This document shows, piece by piece, positions 1 through 11,324 of a stretch of DNA of 64,000 nt. Under the pieces are notes generated by a model. That model made no database searches. It had not been told where the DNA came from and saw only the letters and a list, made by a program, of their open reading frames with translations. Source of the DNA: Lumnitzera littorea (Eukaryota > Streptophyta > Magnoliopsida > Myrtales > Combretaceae); the NCBI GenBank assembly GCA_024138015.1, contig JAMXBB010000004.1:112443692-112507691 (forward strand), read 5' to 3'. Made by a program: the position numbers and the translations under genes. Each line of letters begins with the position of its first letter. Position 1 is the first letter of the stretch.

Positions 1-2147
1 GAATAACATAGAGTGTATGTACGGTGGTATATGACATATATCGTATATTACATATATAATATATAGTATACATATTTTATAACAAATATTATGTAAATAT
101 ATATATACCAAATATATAATATAAGAATAGGTATTTGAAAAGTATTTATATATATCTAAGTAATCGGAAATTATATAAGTATATTATTATGTATAAATAC
201 AAATACATGAATATATATATATATGTACATAAGAGTATGATCATGTTCATAAAATAAGTATATGCATACATATAGCGTATGACATATATTAGGTATATAT
301 AGTATACCGAAAATATATATATATATATGTATGTATAAATCATGAAATACATAATTAATAAGAAAATGAGAAATAATAAAAATAATAAAGGTCATACTAA
401 TAATATAATCATAATAAAGCTAAAAATATCAAAAATAATAAAAATATCAATTATATGGTTTAAGTAATTATTAAATCATAAATATATTTAGAAAAAGCTA
501 AAATTAGTATTTTATAATTTTTAAACTAAAATAATAAATTTTGCGATATTTTTATGTCACAACTTAAATTACGAGTCACAACGTCCAAAACAGACCTCGT
601 TACGAGAAAATACGCTAAAAAACGATCAAAATGGACTATAAGTTTATAACGATCCGAGCTAAAACAAAAAAGTTCCAAAATATATAAAAAAAAATCTCGT
701 AACTTACAAATATGAGAAAATAGTTACTATTAACCCCATTGAGTATAATAAACCCTATACACATTATACTTGGGTTATATTGGGAGAAACTAGATAAACT
801 ACAATAGACTTTTAGTTAACTAAGGAGTCTGACTTTATAGGTTATTTATAAGTGTTATTATATTTTAGGTGTTGAATATCGAGTTTTGGAAACCTCAAAA
901 GTTTGGAGAATGAGCAATAATCCAAGTGAAGGAGTTCTAATGACCTACTACTTGCTTGTGCGTGTTACTTGTATGATGTTTTGCTGCTTGCTGTTGCTTG
1001 TATGTTTGAATGATTGTTCTACTCGTATGCTATCATTTGTGTGATCACTTTTTTTAAGTTGATAAATATAAATATCTGACACAAATAACTGGTTCTATTC
1101 GTCACATGTCTATGACCTAGTAAATGTATGGATGGAGAGTGCTAGCTTTGCAAAATGTTGAAAAGGGTATTTTTGGAAAAAGTTTTCCTAATCTTAAACG
1201 TATTTTGTATGATTTTGATAAGGGTCGCAATGCCAAAAATGATATTTTATCATTAAGGCAAAGTTAGCATAGGTTCTCCACTTGATAGCAAAAGGACTCG
1301 CTTTATTGTGCCTGTAAGGCCTTGGTTAATTTTGGCTTACGAGATGGACTCGCAAGTTGTGCTCGAGGGGCCTTGGAGGGTGGATAATCCTAAAATGGAA
1401 TCCCCCTATTTGAATTGAAATTTTCTTTCTCAGCTAGGGTAATAGTCGAGTACAGCTTAGGGGGTAAGGCCCTAGGTAGCCTCATGTGGGTAAGCTGAGG
1501 TGCCCTGTGCAAGTAAGTACAGAGGATAATCGAAGTGTAGACGACGTAATTCTACACCTTCCATAGTTCCGAACTCCTATGGATGTGTTGCTTGCATTCA
1601 TCGCGCCCGCATTCATTTTGTATGCATGTGTGATAATAATGTGTGATAACAATATATGATAACTTGCTTGAACGGTGGTGGTGAGGAACGAACTCACTAA
1701 GCTATTATATGCTCACTCCCTCATAGTTTCTCTTGCAGGATTACTTACATTGGGATTGGGATAAGTCTCAAGTGCCGAGTGTGAGATGAAGATATGTATC
1801 TTAGTATTAGAAATAGTTGAGTACTCTTTAGATGATAGATAAACAACCTTTGTTGATAATTTAATTTTTCTTATATTTCTTTTGTAATATTGGTATATCC
1901 TATCTTATTATTTGGTAGGGGATACCAATTCTCTGCGGTTCTGAGGAACTATGGGATATCGGACACCCATAATTATTTATATTTGTATTTTACAGTAAAT
2001 TATTTACTTTAAAAAATCAGTAACCCTAGTAATTAATCATTTAGAGTCTTGCAATCTCTTACTTGTAAGGCGGTTTTCATATCATGGGTACACACATGTT
2101 ATGGAAATTTTAGGTAATCCTACTAGACCCCCTTTAGGGTCATGATA
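1..2147 (+). mobile_element. Decayed long LTR-like sequence, Ty3/gypsy type
   Basis: No gene is seen. The first 370 bases are alternating TATA/TACATA low-complexity DNA. Around 560-680 the sequence resembles, as reverse complement, 40420-40560 (shared blocks around 'acgtccaaaacagacc' and 'aaaatacgctaaaaaacg'). A 'cactaagct...gcagg' box typical of long plant gypsy LTRs lies at 1695-1740. The block 2050-2147 ('caatctcttacttgtaag ... tttagggtcatgata') resembles the LTR-like 3' end at 58570-58666. I infer the 3' part of a + oriented LTR whose left end lies outside the window. No target duplication can be tested. Confidence 0.5.
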
Positions 2148-2660
2148 GGTTCAACTATTGATTTCCTAAAGTTTACATTTATATCACATGCTCTATTTTC
2201 TTGGTAAGTTTTATTTCACATGCCTAATTTGGGTCTTTTTTGAGACATTGTCCATTAGTCATTTGAGATATAGACTAATTATCTTACTTGAGTTGCAAGA
2301 TCGCCTCTATAAACTAATATTCTCGTTATTCAGTTTTTTGACTAAATTATAAAGTTCATTGACTATAATAGGTTTGAACTTATTAAATAATAGTTCATTT
2401 ACCATGCAGTTTGAACTTATTAATAATCCATCGATTATAAAAAAGATCAAGTAGAGAAATAAAGAACATAATTGCATTTTGAGACAAGTAAGCTATTGCC
2501 TTACAACACAAATGGAAATTCTTCACGATATTAAGGGAATTAATTAAAATAAAGTTTCAAGTTTTCAGCATTCTATACACAAGAGATGATTATTCCATCT
2601 AACCTTTCTAGTGATAAGCCCTCTCACCAATGACTTCCTAGACCCTAACAAAATCCTCCG
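2148..2660. other. Spacer between LTR-like block and gypsy polyprotein
   Basis: No gene, tRNA or clear repeat is seen. This is where the 3' LTR of the minus-strand gypsy element should lie, but I find no copy of its 5' LTR sequence here, so that end appears to be deleted. Confidence 0.4.
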
Positions 2661-2689
2661 AATTTTCATCAAGCTTCCCTTACTTCTCT

Positions 2690-3400
2690 CACATGTCAGT
2701 TACCTCTAGTTTTTGGCAAACTAAATCTCCAGGCTAAAAAATCTTATGCTTCACCTTCTGATTATAATACCTGGCTACCCTATGCTGATATATTGCAACT
2801 CTCACTCTTATAATATCTTTAATTTCTTCAATTAGATCCAAATTAGTCGTCAAACCAACATGATTGACCATTACATCAAAATTCTTTGTACATAGATTTG
2901 ACAGGTTTAGCTCAATTGGCAACACTGCTTCCATACTATACGTCAATCTGAAAGGTGTTTCCCCTGTTGTAGTTCTACGTGTAGTCTAATATCCTCATAA
3001 AACATCTAGCAATTTGTTAGACCATTTTCCTTTAGCTTGATTAACCTTCCTCCACAAGCCATGTAAAATGATCTTATTAACAGCTTCCACTTGCCCATTA
3101 TTTTGAGGGTGAGCTACAAACATGTAATTCAGGTAGATGTCGTATTTCTCATAAAATGCATGAAATTTGTCATTGTCAAATTGTAGTTTATTGTCCAAGA
3201 TTATCATAAATGGGACTCAGGACCTTGATATAATGAAGTTGAAAACAAATGCCTCAACCTTCCGATCGGTGATCTTTGTCAATGCCTCAGCCTCAGCCCA
3301 CTTCATGAAATAATCTATATTAATAATGATGAATTGCCACTGGGTTGTAAACTTTGGAAATAATTCGAGTATGTCTAATCCTCATTAAGCAAAAGGCCAA
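2690..3400 (-). pseudogene. gypsy integrase fragment
   Basis: The minus-strand translation of 2995-3207 shows the second half of a retroviral-type integrase core: a D in 'IILDNKLQFD' (normally SDNGxQF), then 'AHPQNNGQVEAVNK', which contains the catalytic E. The frame at 2734-2946 continues with 'MTYSMEAVLPIEL', matching the usual 'LTYGxEAVxPxE' after the core, and a basic tail. Stops and shifts separate the pieces. The integrase joins the cDNA copy to the host chromosome, but this one is non-functional as a gene. Confidence 0.8.
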
Positions 3401-3899
3401 GAGCTAATCAAGTAACACAATTCAATAGAAGGTGCATGACTAGGTACCTTATGCTTCTAGTACTGTAGACGATGTTGAACAAATGTTCTTGCTTCATCTT
3501 TCATTATTGACCAATAATAGTCGAGTTGTCGAGCATAGATATACAGCATTTATGCTTTTACATGGTTGCAAGAAACACCGCTGTATAGCTCGGATAAGAC
3601 CCATCGAAGATAAGGTTAGGAAATGCCACATTTGTATAACTAATCATTTCTTAGTGTGTAATTTGTGACTTGATAAATCAATCTTCGAGCCTCTATCTTC
3701 TCATTAGAGAGTATACTGTCCTTCAGATAATCTATAAGGAGATCCATCTAGGACTTGTCTCTCTAGCATTGAGTAATTTATAGCTCTATGAGACAATAGA
3801 TAAACTCTTGTACAGGAGAAACTCAATAACGAGTTTGTCGCCCAAATCCTAAAATGTCATACTGGCCAACTTTAATAGCTTGTTAGCGGCGATGTTCTT

Positions 3900-4145
3900 A
3901 CTCCTTAGTATTTTATGAATTGAAAAGGACTAAAATTCTTCTATGAGCGTTCATACTATTAGCAAGTAATTGCTCATTTCCTTTTCTTTTGCCGTAAAAC
4001 TTCCTTTGACTTGATTCACCACAAGTTGTGAATTAGAGAAAACTTCAAGTTTCTCAACACCAACTTCCTTTACTAGTTTGAGTCCAGCTATTAAGGCTTC
4101 ATATTTTGCATCATTATTGCTAGTTAGAAATCCAAATTTCAAGTC
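3900..4145 (-). pseudogene. Second (archaeal-type) RNase H domain of Tat gypsy
   Basis: The frame at 3951-4142 reads 'SNNDAKYEALIAGLKL' and then 'VFSNSQLVVNQVKG'. The family has NNEAEYEALIAGL and YSDSQLVVNQV. The catalytic Glu is Lys here (codon at 4104-4106) and the catalytic Asp of SDSQ is Asn (codon at 4032-4034), so the domain should be dead. Its place between RNase H and integrase identifies the Tat lineage. Confidence 0.85.
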
Positions 4146-4179
4146 ATAATTAATCTTAACATTGTGGGGTCCTCACAAA

Positions 4180-4720
4180 ATAAGGCCTGCACGACTTCCC
4201 CCTCTAATGGAAGAACCATTGACATAAAGATGCCACATTGGTTTCTTCGCAATATCCATTGGCTATCTTCTTCACCAGTGAATTCAACCACAAAATCCAC
4301 CGACAGATAAGATTTTAATGATGTTCTAAGTTTGTACTATACACCATAGGCACTTAGCTCCAAGGCATATTTCATCATCTTTCCCGAAGAATCTGGTTAT
4401 TGCAATGCTTGGTGTAGAGGTTGATCAATAAGGACTACGATTAAGTGAGCTTCAAAATATGGTTTCAACTTTTTTATCAAGAAAACCACTGCTAACACAA
4501 GTTTTTTTATTTTTGTATATCGATGTTCCAGTCCCTACAGGACATGGCTTATGTGATAGATTGGTCGATGCTCCTTGTCATCAATTCAAACCAATACAAA
4601 AGAAAGTGCTTGGCAACTGACTGATAAGTATAAATATAAGTTCTCTCCTAAAATAAGTGTCTAGAGTATTGGTGGTGACACGAGAAATTCTTTAAGTTCA
4701 CAAAATGCCCTCTCGCACTC
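4180..4720 (-). pseudogene. gypsy connection and first RNase H remnant
   Basis: The minus-strand reading gives pieces such as 'VLIDQPLHQALQ', 'SSGKMMKYALELSAYGV' and 'FVVEFTGEE'. These correspond to the 'VLTDQPLRQVLxKPDxSGRxxKWAxELSEFDI ... DFIxEFT' stretch linking RT/RNase H to the second RNase H in Tat elements. Stops interrupt it. Confidence 0.75.
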
Positions 4721-4729
4721 ATTTGTCTA

Positions 4730-5580
4730 CTTAAAATCTCTCGAGTTCTTTAAAATTTTAAAGAATTCTATGCATCTGCTTACACTTCTCAACACAAACC
4801 TATTAAGAGCAACTATTCGACTAGTGAGTTCTTGAACCTCCTTAATAGTATGAGAAGACTTCATATTTTTGATCGTATATATCTTTCTCGGATTAGCTTT
4901 GAAATCGCGCAAAGTGACCATGTACCTTAAAAACTTTTTTGAAGTAGCACCAAAGACACACTTCTACTAATTTATTTCATATTATATATCCTTAAAGTAG
5001 TGAATATCTCTTCAAGATCAACAAGATGCCAACCATTTGTCATGCTTTTCACAATCATATTATTGACATACACCTCAACATTTCAATAGATCTAGGACTT
5101 AAACATCATTGTGATGAGCCACTAATAAGTTGCACCGACATTTTTTGGCCCAAAGGGTATCACTATATAACAATATATTCTAAAATTATTGACAAATGAT
5201 GTGTGAACTCTATCTTCCTCATCCATTTTGATTTGGTTATAGTTGGAAAAAGCATCCATGAAGGAGAATAAAGCATGCCTGGCAGTTAAATCAACCATCT
5301 AATCTATTCTCGGCTAAGAAAAGCAATCTTTGGGACAAGTCTTGTTAAGATCCATGAAGTCTATGCATATGTGCCACTCGCCGTTAGACTTCTTGACTAA
5401 TACATAATTGGCTAGCCAAGTCGAATAAGGCTCTTCCCAAATAAATTCTACCTTTAAGAGTTTCTAAACTTCTTCTTGTTTTATGGCCGCTTACCTCTTA
5501 AGGGCAAAATGCCTTTTCTTCTATTGAATCACTTTAGCACTTGGATTAATCTAAAGTTTGTGTACCATAACATCTCTAGA
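4730..5580 (-). pseudogene. gypsy reverse transcriptase, catalytic YVDD changed to YVNN
   Basis: The minus-strand translation shows 'FMDAFSNYNQIKMDEED' (5200-5262) and 'IPFGPKNVGATYQ' (5110-5160), both core RT blocks. The catalytic box reads Y-V-N-N-M at 5056-5070. The two Asp codons that bind metal are Asn here (5059-5064), so polymerase activity would be lost even if the frame were open. In-frame stops occur, for example in the 'PRID*MVDLTA' block near 5300. Confidence 0.85.
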
Positions 5581-6049
5581 AATACCTAGCATGTATGAGG
5601 GGGACCATAGGAATACATCGGCATTATCCTATAGAAAGTTGATTAAATTTTGATGAATGTCTACCGGTAAAGGTTTTCCTATCTAGGTTGTCTTCTTATG
5701 ATCGTCTCCCAATGAAATTTCCTTTGTTTCATCCTCATCATTGTCTATGTCAACTAACGTTCCTTCTAGATAAGTTTTGACTTGAAAATTTTCTTTTCGC
5801 CTTAATGCCCTTATATACAATGAACTTCCTAACTGTTGATCCTCTTTAAACACCCTAACTCTAGTAAGAGTAGGAAATTTAGCCTTGAGGTAGGTAGTAA
5901 AAGGGACAATGCCGAATAAGTGCTGATATGATCATCCCTTAATCATGTTATAAAGGGACCAACATTTGACAACAAGGAAGTCTACTTTATCCTCTACGAC
6001 ATGTATATCATCTCTCATCTAGATTTATAGAGAAATCACTCTTATCACC

Positions 6050-6330
6050 TAGGTAAGTTGATTATTGAAAGCATATAAATCGTAGCTATGGGATCTCAAC
6101 TGTGTCTTGATCTTTAGTTTCATCTAATCAAAAGCGTGTTGAAAGATAACGTCTGCCGAACTTCCAGTGTCAACAAAAATTTTCTTAACCTCGAAGTTGG
6201 CAATTCTTGCACTAATCACAAGTGCATCATCAAGCGGCCTTTGGATGCCCTCAAAATCTTCTTCCGTAACAGAAATTGTGTTGTCGATTCTAACCTTTTT
6301 TTCCCCAGACATTACAAGCATAATCAATTG
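6050..6330 (-). pseudogene. gypsy aspartic protease domain
   Basis: The frame at 6124-6327 reads 'PLDDALVISARIANFEV' then 'IFVDTGSSADVIF', matching the Tat protease pattern (HDDALVxxxxIANxxVxRxLVDxGSSADIL). The catalytic D-T/S-G triad (DTG) is kept here, unlike the RT and RNase H sites. The protease would process the gag-pol polyprotein. Confidence 0.8.
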
Positions 6331-6339
6331 TGTTAGTCA

Positions 6340-7779
6340 TGCTTGAGGAGCTTGACCAGCCAATAACAGAAGGTCCACCGACAATAGTATTAATTATACC
6401 ATTGGGTGCTCTACTGGTACTTCCGTCTCTCGCATCTTTCCCAGCAATAACTGATTTGGTAACATTCTTTTAGTCGTCTCATCTCCTTTGAGATGGTCGC
6501 TTGATATTATCAGCACCATGCACTAGAAACTTGTGCAAGTTCCCTCACTAAATTGCATCCTCGATCGCGTTCTTAAGTTAAATGCATCCGTCTGTGTTAT
6601 GGCTTTTATAGCAATGGTAATACTCGTTAGAATTCTACAATGATGAGTTTCCTCTCATCCTTTCTAACCATTACAACATGCCTCTCTACCTACGCATCGC
6701 CATTAATATGTTCGAAATTGGACAATTAACCAGCATGTAAACCAAATAAGTTAGAATTCATAGCCTCTTTTTCTCAATGTTAGTACATTGGTCATCATCC
6801 ATTCTGAGTTGATCTTTCGCACTTCTCCTCTCATCTCCTCTATTTTGATTAGCTTCTTGGCGAGCCTTAATGTTATCCTCTTATCAGATGTAAGACGTGA
6901 CTTTAGCTTTGACTTGAAAAACTCTCCATAGGGTTTGACATCATCTATAACGATGTTGAGAGCTACGCTCATGTCTACTTTTGGAATCTAAACCATCTTA
7001 GCCATAAACCTGGCTAGGTAATCTTTGGTAAACTCATCTAATCTCTACTTTATCATATTAAGGATTGAAAAATCCTTAACAGGAAGCTTACTCGTAAGGC
7101 AATGTTGAAGAAACGCTTATGCTAGATCCTTAAAACACGAGATTGTGCTTGGTTTTAAGTGTTTAAACCATGTACTCGTCGCATTCTTCAATGTTGACGG
7201 AAAAACTTAGCAAGCCACGGCATCGCTTAGGCTGTGCAACTTAGCTAAAGTACAGTAATACTCAAGGTGATCTTTAAGATCTTCCGTTCCATTATCGGTT
7301 TCAAATTGTGACAACTTAATGTGTCATGGTATTACCTCATCTAGGATTTTAGGGATAAAAGGGCTCTTCTTGATTTGAAATTGTTTACTTGTCATAGCAA
7401 AGGTGCTAACATGCTAGGGTCTAATATGGTACACCTGCTGTAGTTGCTTCCTTTTGTCATTTTTCTTGAGTGCGGGGGCTGAAGGTCCTATTGTAACTTT
7501 GGCTTGCTTTCTTGGTAATTCAGGAGAATAAATCGAGTTGTCACTATTCTTGGCATGGTGATCACCATATTCTTTGTTTTGACTTAAGTGAACATTACTG
7601 TAGAGGAGATTAAGAATCTCTTCACGCTTTTTGGTCAACTCTTGGTTTTCTTTGGTTAAGTTGAGACAAAGCTACTCCAACTTAGCCAAATGTTACTTGT
7701 CAATGTCCCTACTTCCCCTCTCAAGGTGGTGGAACAAAGTACTAGTACCTGCACTTTTAGTTAATTTAGTTTTTACCAT
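6340..7779 (-). pseudogene. gypsy gag remnant
   Basis: Broken charged segments at 6751-6972 and 7414-7638 occupy the gag position upstream of the protease. A start codon at 7777-7779 opens a short reading beginning M-V-K-T-K-L-T. The central block, with 'LRLAKKLIKIEEMR', is helical and basic. No CCHC zinc knuckle is clearly readable. The call rests on position as much as on sequence. Confidence 0.6.
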
Positions 7780-7803
7780 GTAGGTGTGTTAAGAAAAAAC
7801 AAA

Positions 7804-8260
7804 CAACACCAAATGTTGTTGTATGATTTTCGGATGATTTCCTTCCTGCAAAGTATAAAGAGCTAAAGATACCAAGGCCAGTCCAGTGAGGCCACTTCGA
7901 TGCCTAAATCGGTAAATGATTTTTAGAGAAGGTTAAATAAGTAGTTATGAATTGCTAGATCATTCTTATAGTGCTTTTTCTCTATATTTATAGGCAAATA
8001 TTGAGTATCTCAAACAACAGTTTATCGCATAATTATTGGGACATGTAGAGACCCCTCGATCAAGTACATTCCTAAAATGTAGGAATAGTAGGCAATTATG
8101 TAATATAACCATACCAAGTGATAATTGTTCGTACCACCTTCTTTAAATTCAAATCAGATACGAATCTATATCAATCGGCGTTAGTCAAGAAGTATGTTAC
8201 TCAACCTATCAATGGTCAATGGTTAAGTGAATGTAACGGATGAAATTCAACTATTAACAC
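7804..8260 (-). mobile_element. 5' LTR remnant and primer-binding-site-like sequence of the Tat element
   Basis: Read on the minus strand, a TATA box (TATAAATA at 7985-7992) precedes an R/U5-like leader with 'GGCATCGAAGTGGCC'. The LTR seems to end '...CAACAACA' at 7814, and the next bases, 7804-7813, read TTTGGTGTTG. Many Tat elements have TTTGGCGCCGTC here, so this looks like a primer-binding site decayed by C-to-T change (inference). The outer end of the LTR is uncertain. No second copy is found at the other end of the element. Confidence 0.5.
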
Positions 8261-8329
8261 TTTTAGTACGTTAATATGAAATATGTAGTAAAATTAACTC
8301 AAAATAATTAAATCAATATAAAACTAGCA

Positions 8330-8770
8330 CATATAAAATTATAAATAATCACAAAATAATATTCATAATTTTATTAATTTTGTTAATTAAGTTGTTACTT
8401 TTTATATTTATAAATATTTAGGAGTTATCTTTACTCATTTATTAGCAATTTTACGTGATTAGTGTATTGATCGGTAATCATATCCAATTAGAGTTTTATT
8501 ACTATTGGGGTAAGTTTATATGTTTTATAAGCTTAAGATTTTAGTTTTAAAGTTTTTATTAGGTTCGAGTTTGATCTCTTATATTTACACGTATATAGGA
8601 TTTAGAGTTTTTATACATGATTAGGATTTAGGTTAATAAATTAAGGTTTTCATATTTGTTTTAGGTTTTGAATTTAAAATTTTAATTAGTTTTAAATTTA
8701 TCGGCTCTGTTAACTTAGAGAAAATTACCTATAATACTTGAGTCAACTTCATATTCAAAAAGTTAAATTT
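8330..8770. repeat. Dispersed repeat, direct copy of 42170-42620
   Basis: About 430 bases align by eye in the same direction with 42170-42620: the blocks 'gcaattttacgtgatta', 'gattttagttttaaagtttt' and 'tcgagtttgatctc' recur with scattered changes and small gaps. In the right-hand copy this stretch forms the outer end of an LTR-like block, so this may be an isolated LTR fragment. Confidence 0.6.
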
Positions 8771-8776
8771 ATGATG

Positions 8777-8842
8777 TTTATATACATACACACATACACA
8801 TACACATACATACGGGGGGAGGAGGTGGAGGGGGGGGTAGGG
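8777..8842. repeat. TACA microsatellite followed by G-rich run
   Basis: Irregular (TACACA)n at 8781-8812 is followed by a stretch with G6, GG, GG, G8 and G3 runs (8814-8842). The G-rich strand could fold as a G-quadruplex. No gene is next to it. Confidence 0.7.
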
Positions 8843-8849
8843 TGAACGT

Positions 8850-10890
8850 ACCCAACTTTAGAGCATGCTTAGATTGCAGCTAAATGGGGTTTAGGAGGTA
8901 GCTATGCAGAGAAAAGCTAAAGAAGATGACCATGAGAAGATATTTTTGAGATTTCAAATACTTATGTTTTTTACCGGTGAATTAAATTTTGTAATATATT
9001 TTTATGGAATAAAATTGAAGTATTTTATCAAATCCTTCAGACCTTTTTTTTTATTTTCAGTAACCAAGTTAAAATTACAAACCAAATACTAGGAAAAGAA
9101 ATTGTTTAATCCAATACTAAAAAATTTTAAAAAACCAAACTATACCTTAGGCACTGATGTTCTCATAGCTGCACTTTCTGTGGTTAGCTAGTTGTTGATT
9201 AGGACATTGCTTGAGATACAAGTTAGTTTGTTGGAAGGAAGATATAGCTATGTTATGTTGGCAATATAAGATAGTCTTTATGGATGGCTGTAATGGACCA
9301 ATAATTCCAATGGCTAAATCGAGAGTGGATTTAAGTTGATGTGACTATATGTGTTTGGACTCTTAGACTCTTATAGATTTGGAAGTACCTATATCCAAAT
9401 TTACTTATGTTAGGGAATCATAAGTTACTTTAAGTCTTGAGCTGTTAAGACTGTATTTTTTTTTAAATGTTTATTGTACTAAATTTTAGTTGCATGTGAT
9501 TTTGTAATGCTTAGAACACGTATATGCTTATGGTAGTTACATATTATGCTTCAACTCATCCCTTCATGAGACATGTTTTTCAGGTATTGTACATAAGGAT
9601 TATATTTGAATTTTGGCTATACATATGGGAATGGGATTGATGCTCATATACCAAAAGTAATCTAAATATAAGTAATTTCGATTTAGATCTTAGTGGATTA
9701 AATTCTTTAGCTATTGAATTATATTTGTGAAGTCTATTTTTGTCACAAATAAATAATAACAATATAAGCATTGTGAGATTAATTGTCTTTTATATTTATA
9801 TAGTATTGTGTTAGCATTGAGACTAAGCCCAACATCTCGAGCTTAACCTACTTGGCCAACCTAATTCATGTCAAGAAGACTAACATTCCTACTGTTCTGA
9901 CCATGCCCTAACTGTTTACATGGGTTGTTGAGCTATTAGAAGACTAGAATATCATTTCCACCTAAAGACAAATTAGATGTTCTTCTTTACACTTTTTGTT
10001 ACAATGTCCAACTAGTAGCTAGATACATATCTTAGTGCAAGGAATGCAGGGATGATTCTTTAACATTCATACTTTTTATTCTTTATCCATTTTACCCCTT
10101 TTAGTATATATTATGATATGCATTTTTGTCTTGTGAGAATTTACCCTTTTTGTAATTTTCCTTTTGTGTACAAACCCTTCATGGCCTAGTATAAAAAGCC
10201 TCCTTTTTGTAATAGTCGGATCATAGTCCTCCATTACTAAATATGGATTCCTTCTTCTTATTAGCAATTCTCTTGAACCCTCTTAACTCTTATCCGATTC
10301 CCTTAACAAGAGTTAGTGGTGAGTCACTCTTCCATTTACTAGTGCATCATATCAAGAGAATGTTAGGTCGTCTAGAATCTAATGGTGTGTTATATTTATT
10401 CAGATAGCTAGTGGATTTTGCTAAAAGCCCTTTCATGTTTTTGTTTGAGTGTTTATATCCGATACCCTCATGTGCCTTAATCTTGAGGCATATCAAAAAG
10501 GCAGCAATTCTTTAGTTTGAAGAGAAGGATGGTGACAAGGGTATAGTGTAGGGAACACTGGGAGGGTTAATTTATATATAAACCTAAAAAGTACTTACAA
10601 CCATATTTATCATTTTGTCTTTGTTTTTCACTTATTTATAATTTGGAGTCTTAGTTTTAATATACTAAAGCCACAGTTATCTCTAATCGTATTATTTGTG
10701 TTTTGCTTTTCAAGTGTAGGTTCACTGGTAAATGATCCTACTAGGTGGATACATTGTTGTAATTTGAAGTACATTGTTAACCTTCATACAAAAGGAGTTC
10801 ATCAATAATAGTTGTGTATTCACAGGCAGATACCATGACAATATGTCTTATATACTTGATGAATTATGAGAAAGAGCACGCCCTTTTCTC
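8850..10890. other. No gene seen; possible old LTR at 9820-10400
   Basis: There is no coding support. At 10188-10205 a TATA-like 'tagtataaaaagcctcc' is followed by a C/T-rich leader that looks like an LTR promoter, but no ends or coding domains can be shown, so this is only a weak suggestion. Confidence 0.3.
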
Positions 10891-10893
10891 TTA

Positions 10894-11324
10894 CACTATA
10901 TTTGATAAGAAGGAAATAAATGATACGGAAGGAAAACAGAAGAAAAAATTGGGAGGAAGAAAAATATTGAGGTGTTTAATTCCTTCATACTTGATTGTCT
11001 AGAAGATAAGAAGAAAATGGAAGAAAAATCAATAATTATTAAGGACAAAAAAGTGATACAGTATCAAATTTGCACAAAAGTACCTACAAAAATTAATAAT
11101 TTAATTAAGAGGCAAATAGAAAATTGAATTACTTTTTGAAATACCCTCCACTTCCTTTCCATCCTGGAGGAACAAATTTTGGTAAGACCATATATTTGTT
11201 TTCACACCAATTCTATTCCTTCGTAATTTTCTTTTTAACTAAACAATGAAAAATGAATCAAATTTCTCCTAATTCCATCCCTTCCAATTCTTTTTCTCAG
11301 CTTTTAATTAATCCAAACACAGTG
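10894..11324. mobile_element. Candidate MITE with imperfect terminal inverted repeats
   Basis: The left end reads 'CACTATATTTGATAAG' and the right end, reverse-complemented, 'CACTGTGTTTGGATTAA'. Both are followed by purine-rich GGAAG/GAAAA stretches. The length is about 430 bases, with no coding content. No clear target duplication is seen. Confidence 0.4.

Larger units (their letters stand above)
2660..7779 (-). mobile_element. Degenerate Ty3/gypsy retrotransposon, Tat-type, internal region
   Basis: Minus-strand remnants occur in the order gag (6340-7779), protease (6050-6330), reverse transcriptase (4730-5580), RNase H (4180-4720), a second archaeal-type RNase H (3900-4145) and integrase (2690-3400). 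Two RNase H domains before the integrase are the hallmark of the plant Tat lineage (Ogre/Retand). The frame is broken by many stops and shifts, and no open stretch exceeds about 75 codons. Several catalytic residues are lost. A plausible gag start is the ATG at 7779, downstream of a primer-binding-site-like sequence at 7804-7813. The copy cannot be autonomous. It is old, because it is heavily mutated and one LTR is missing. Confidence 0.85.
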
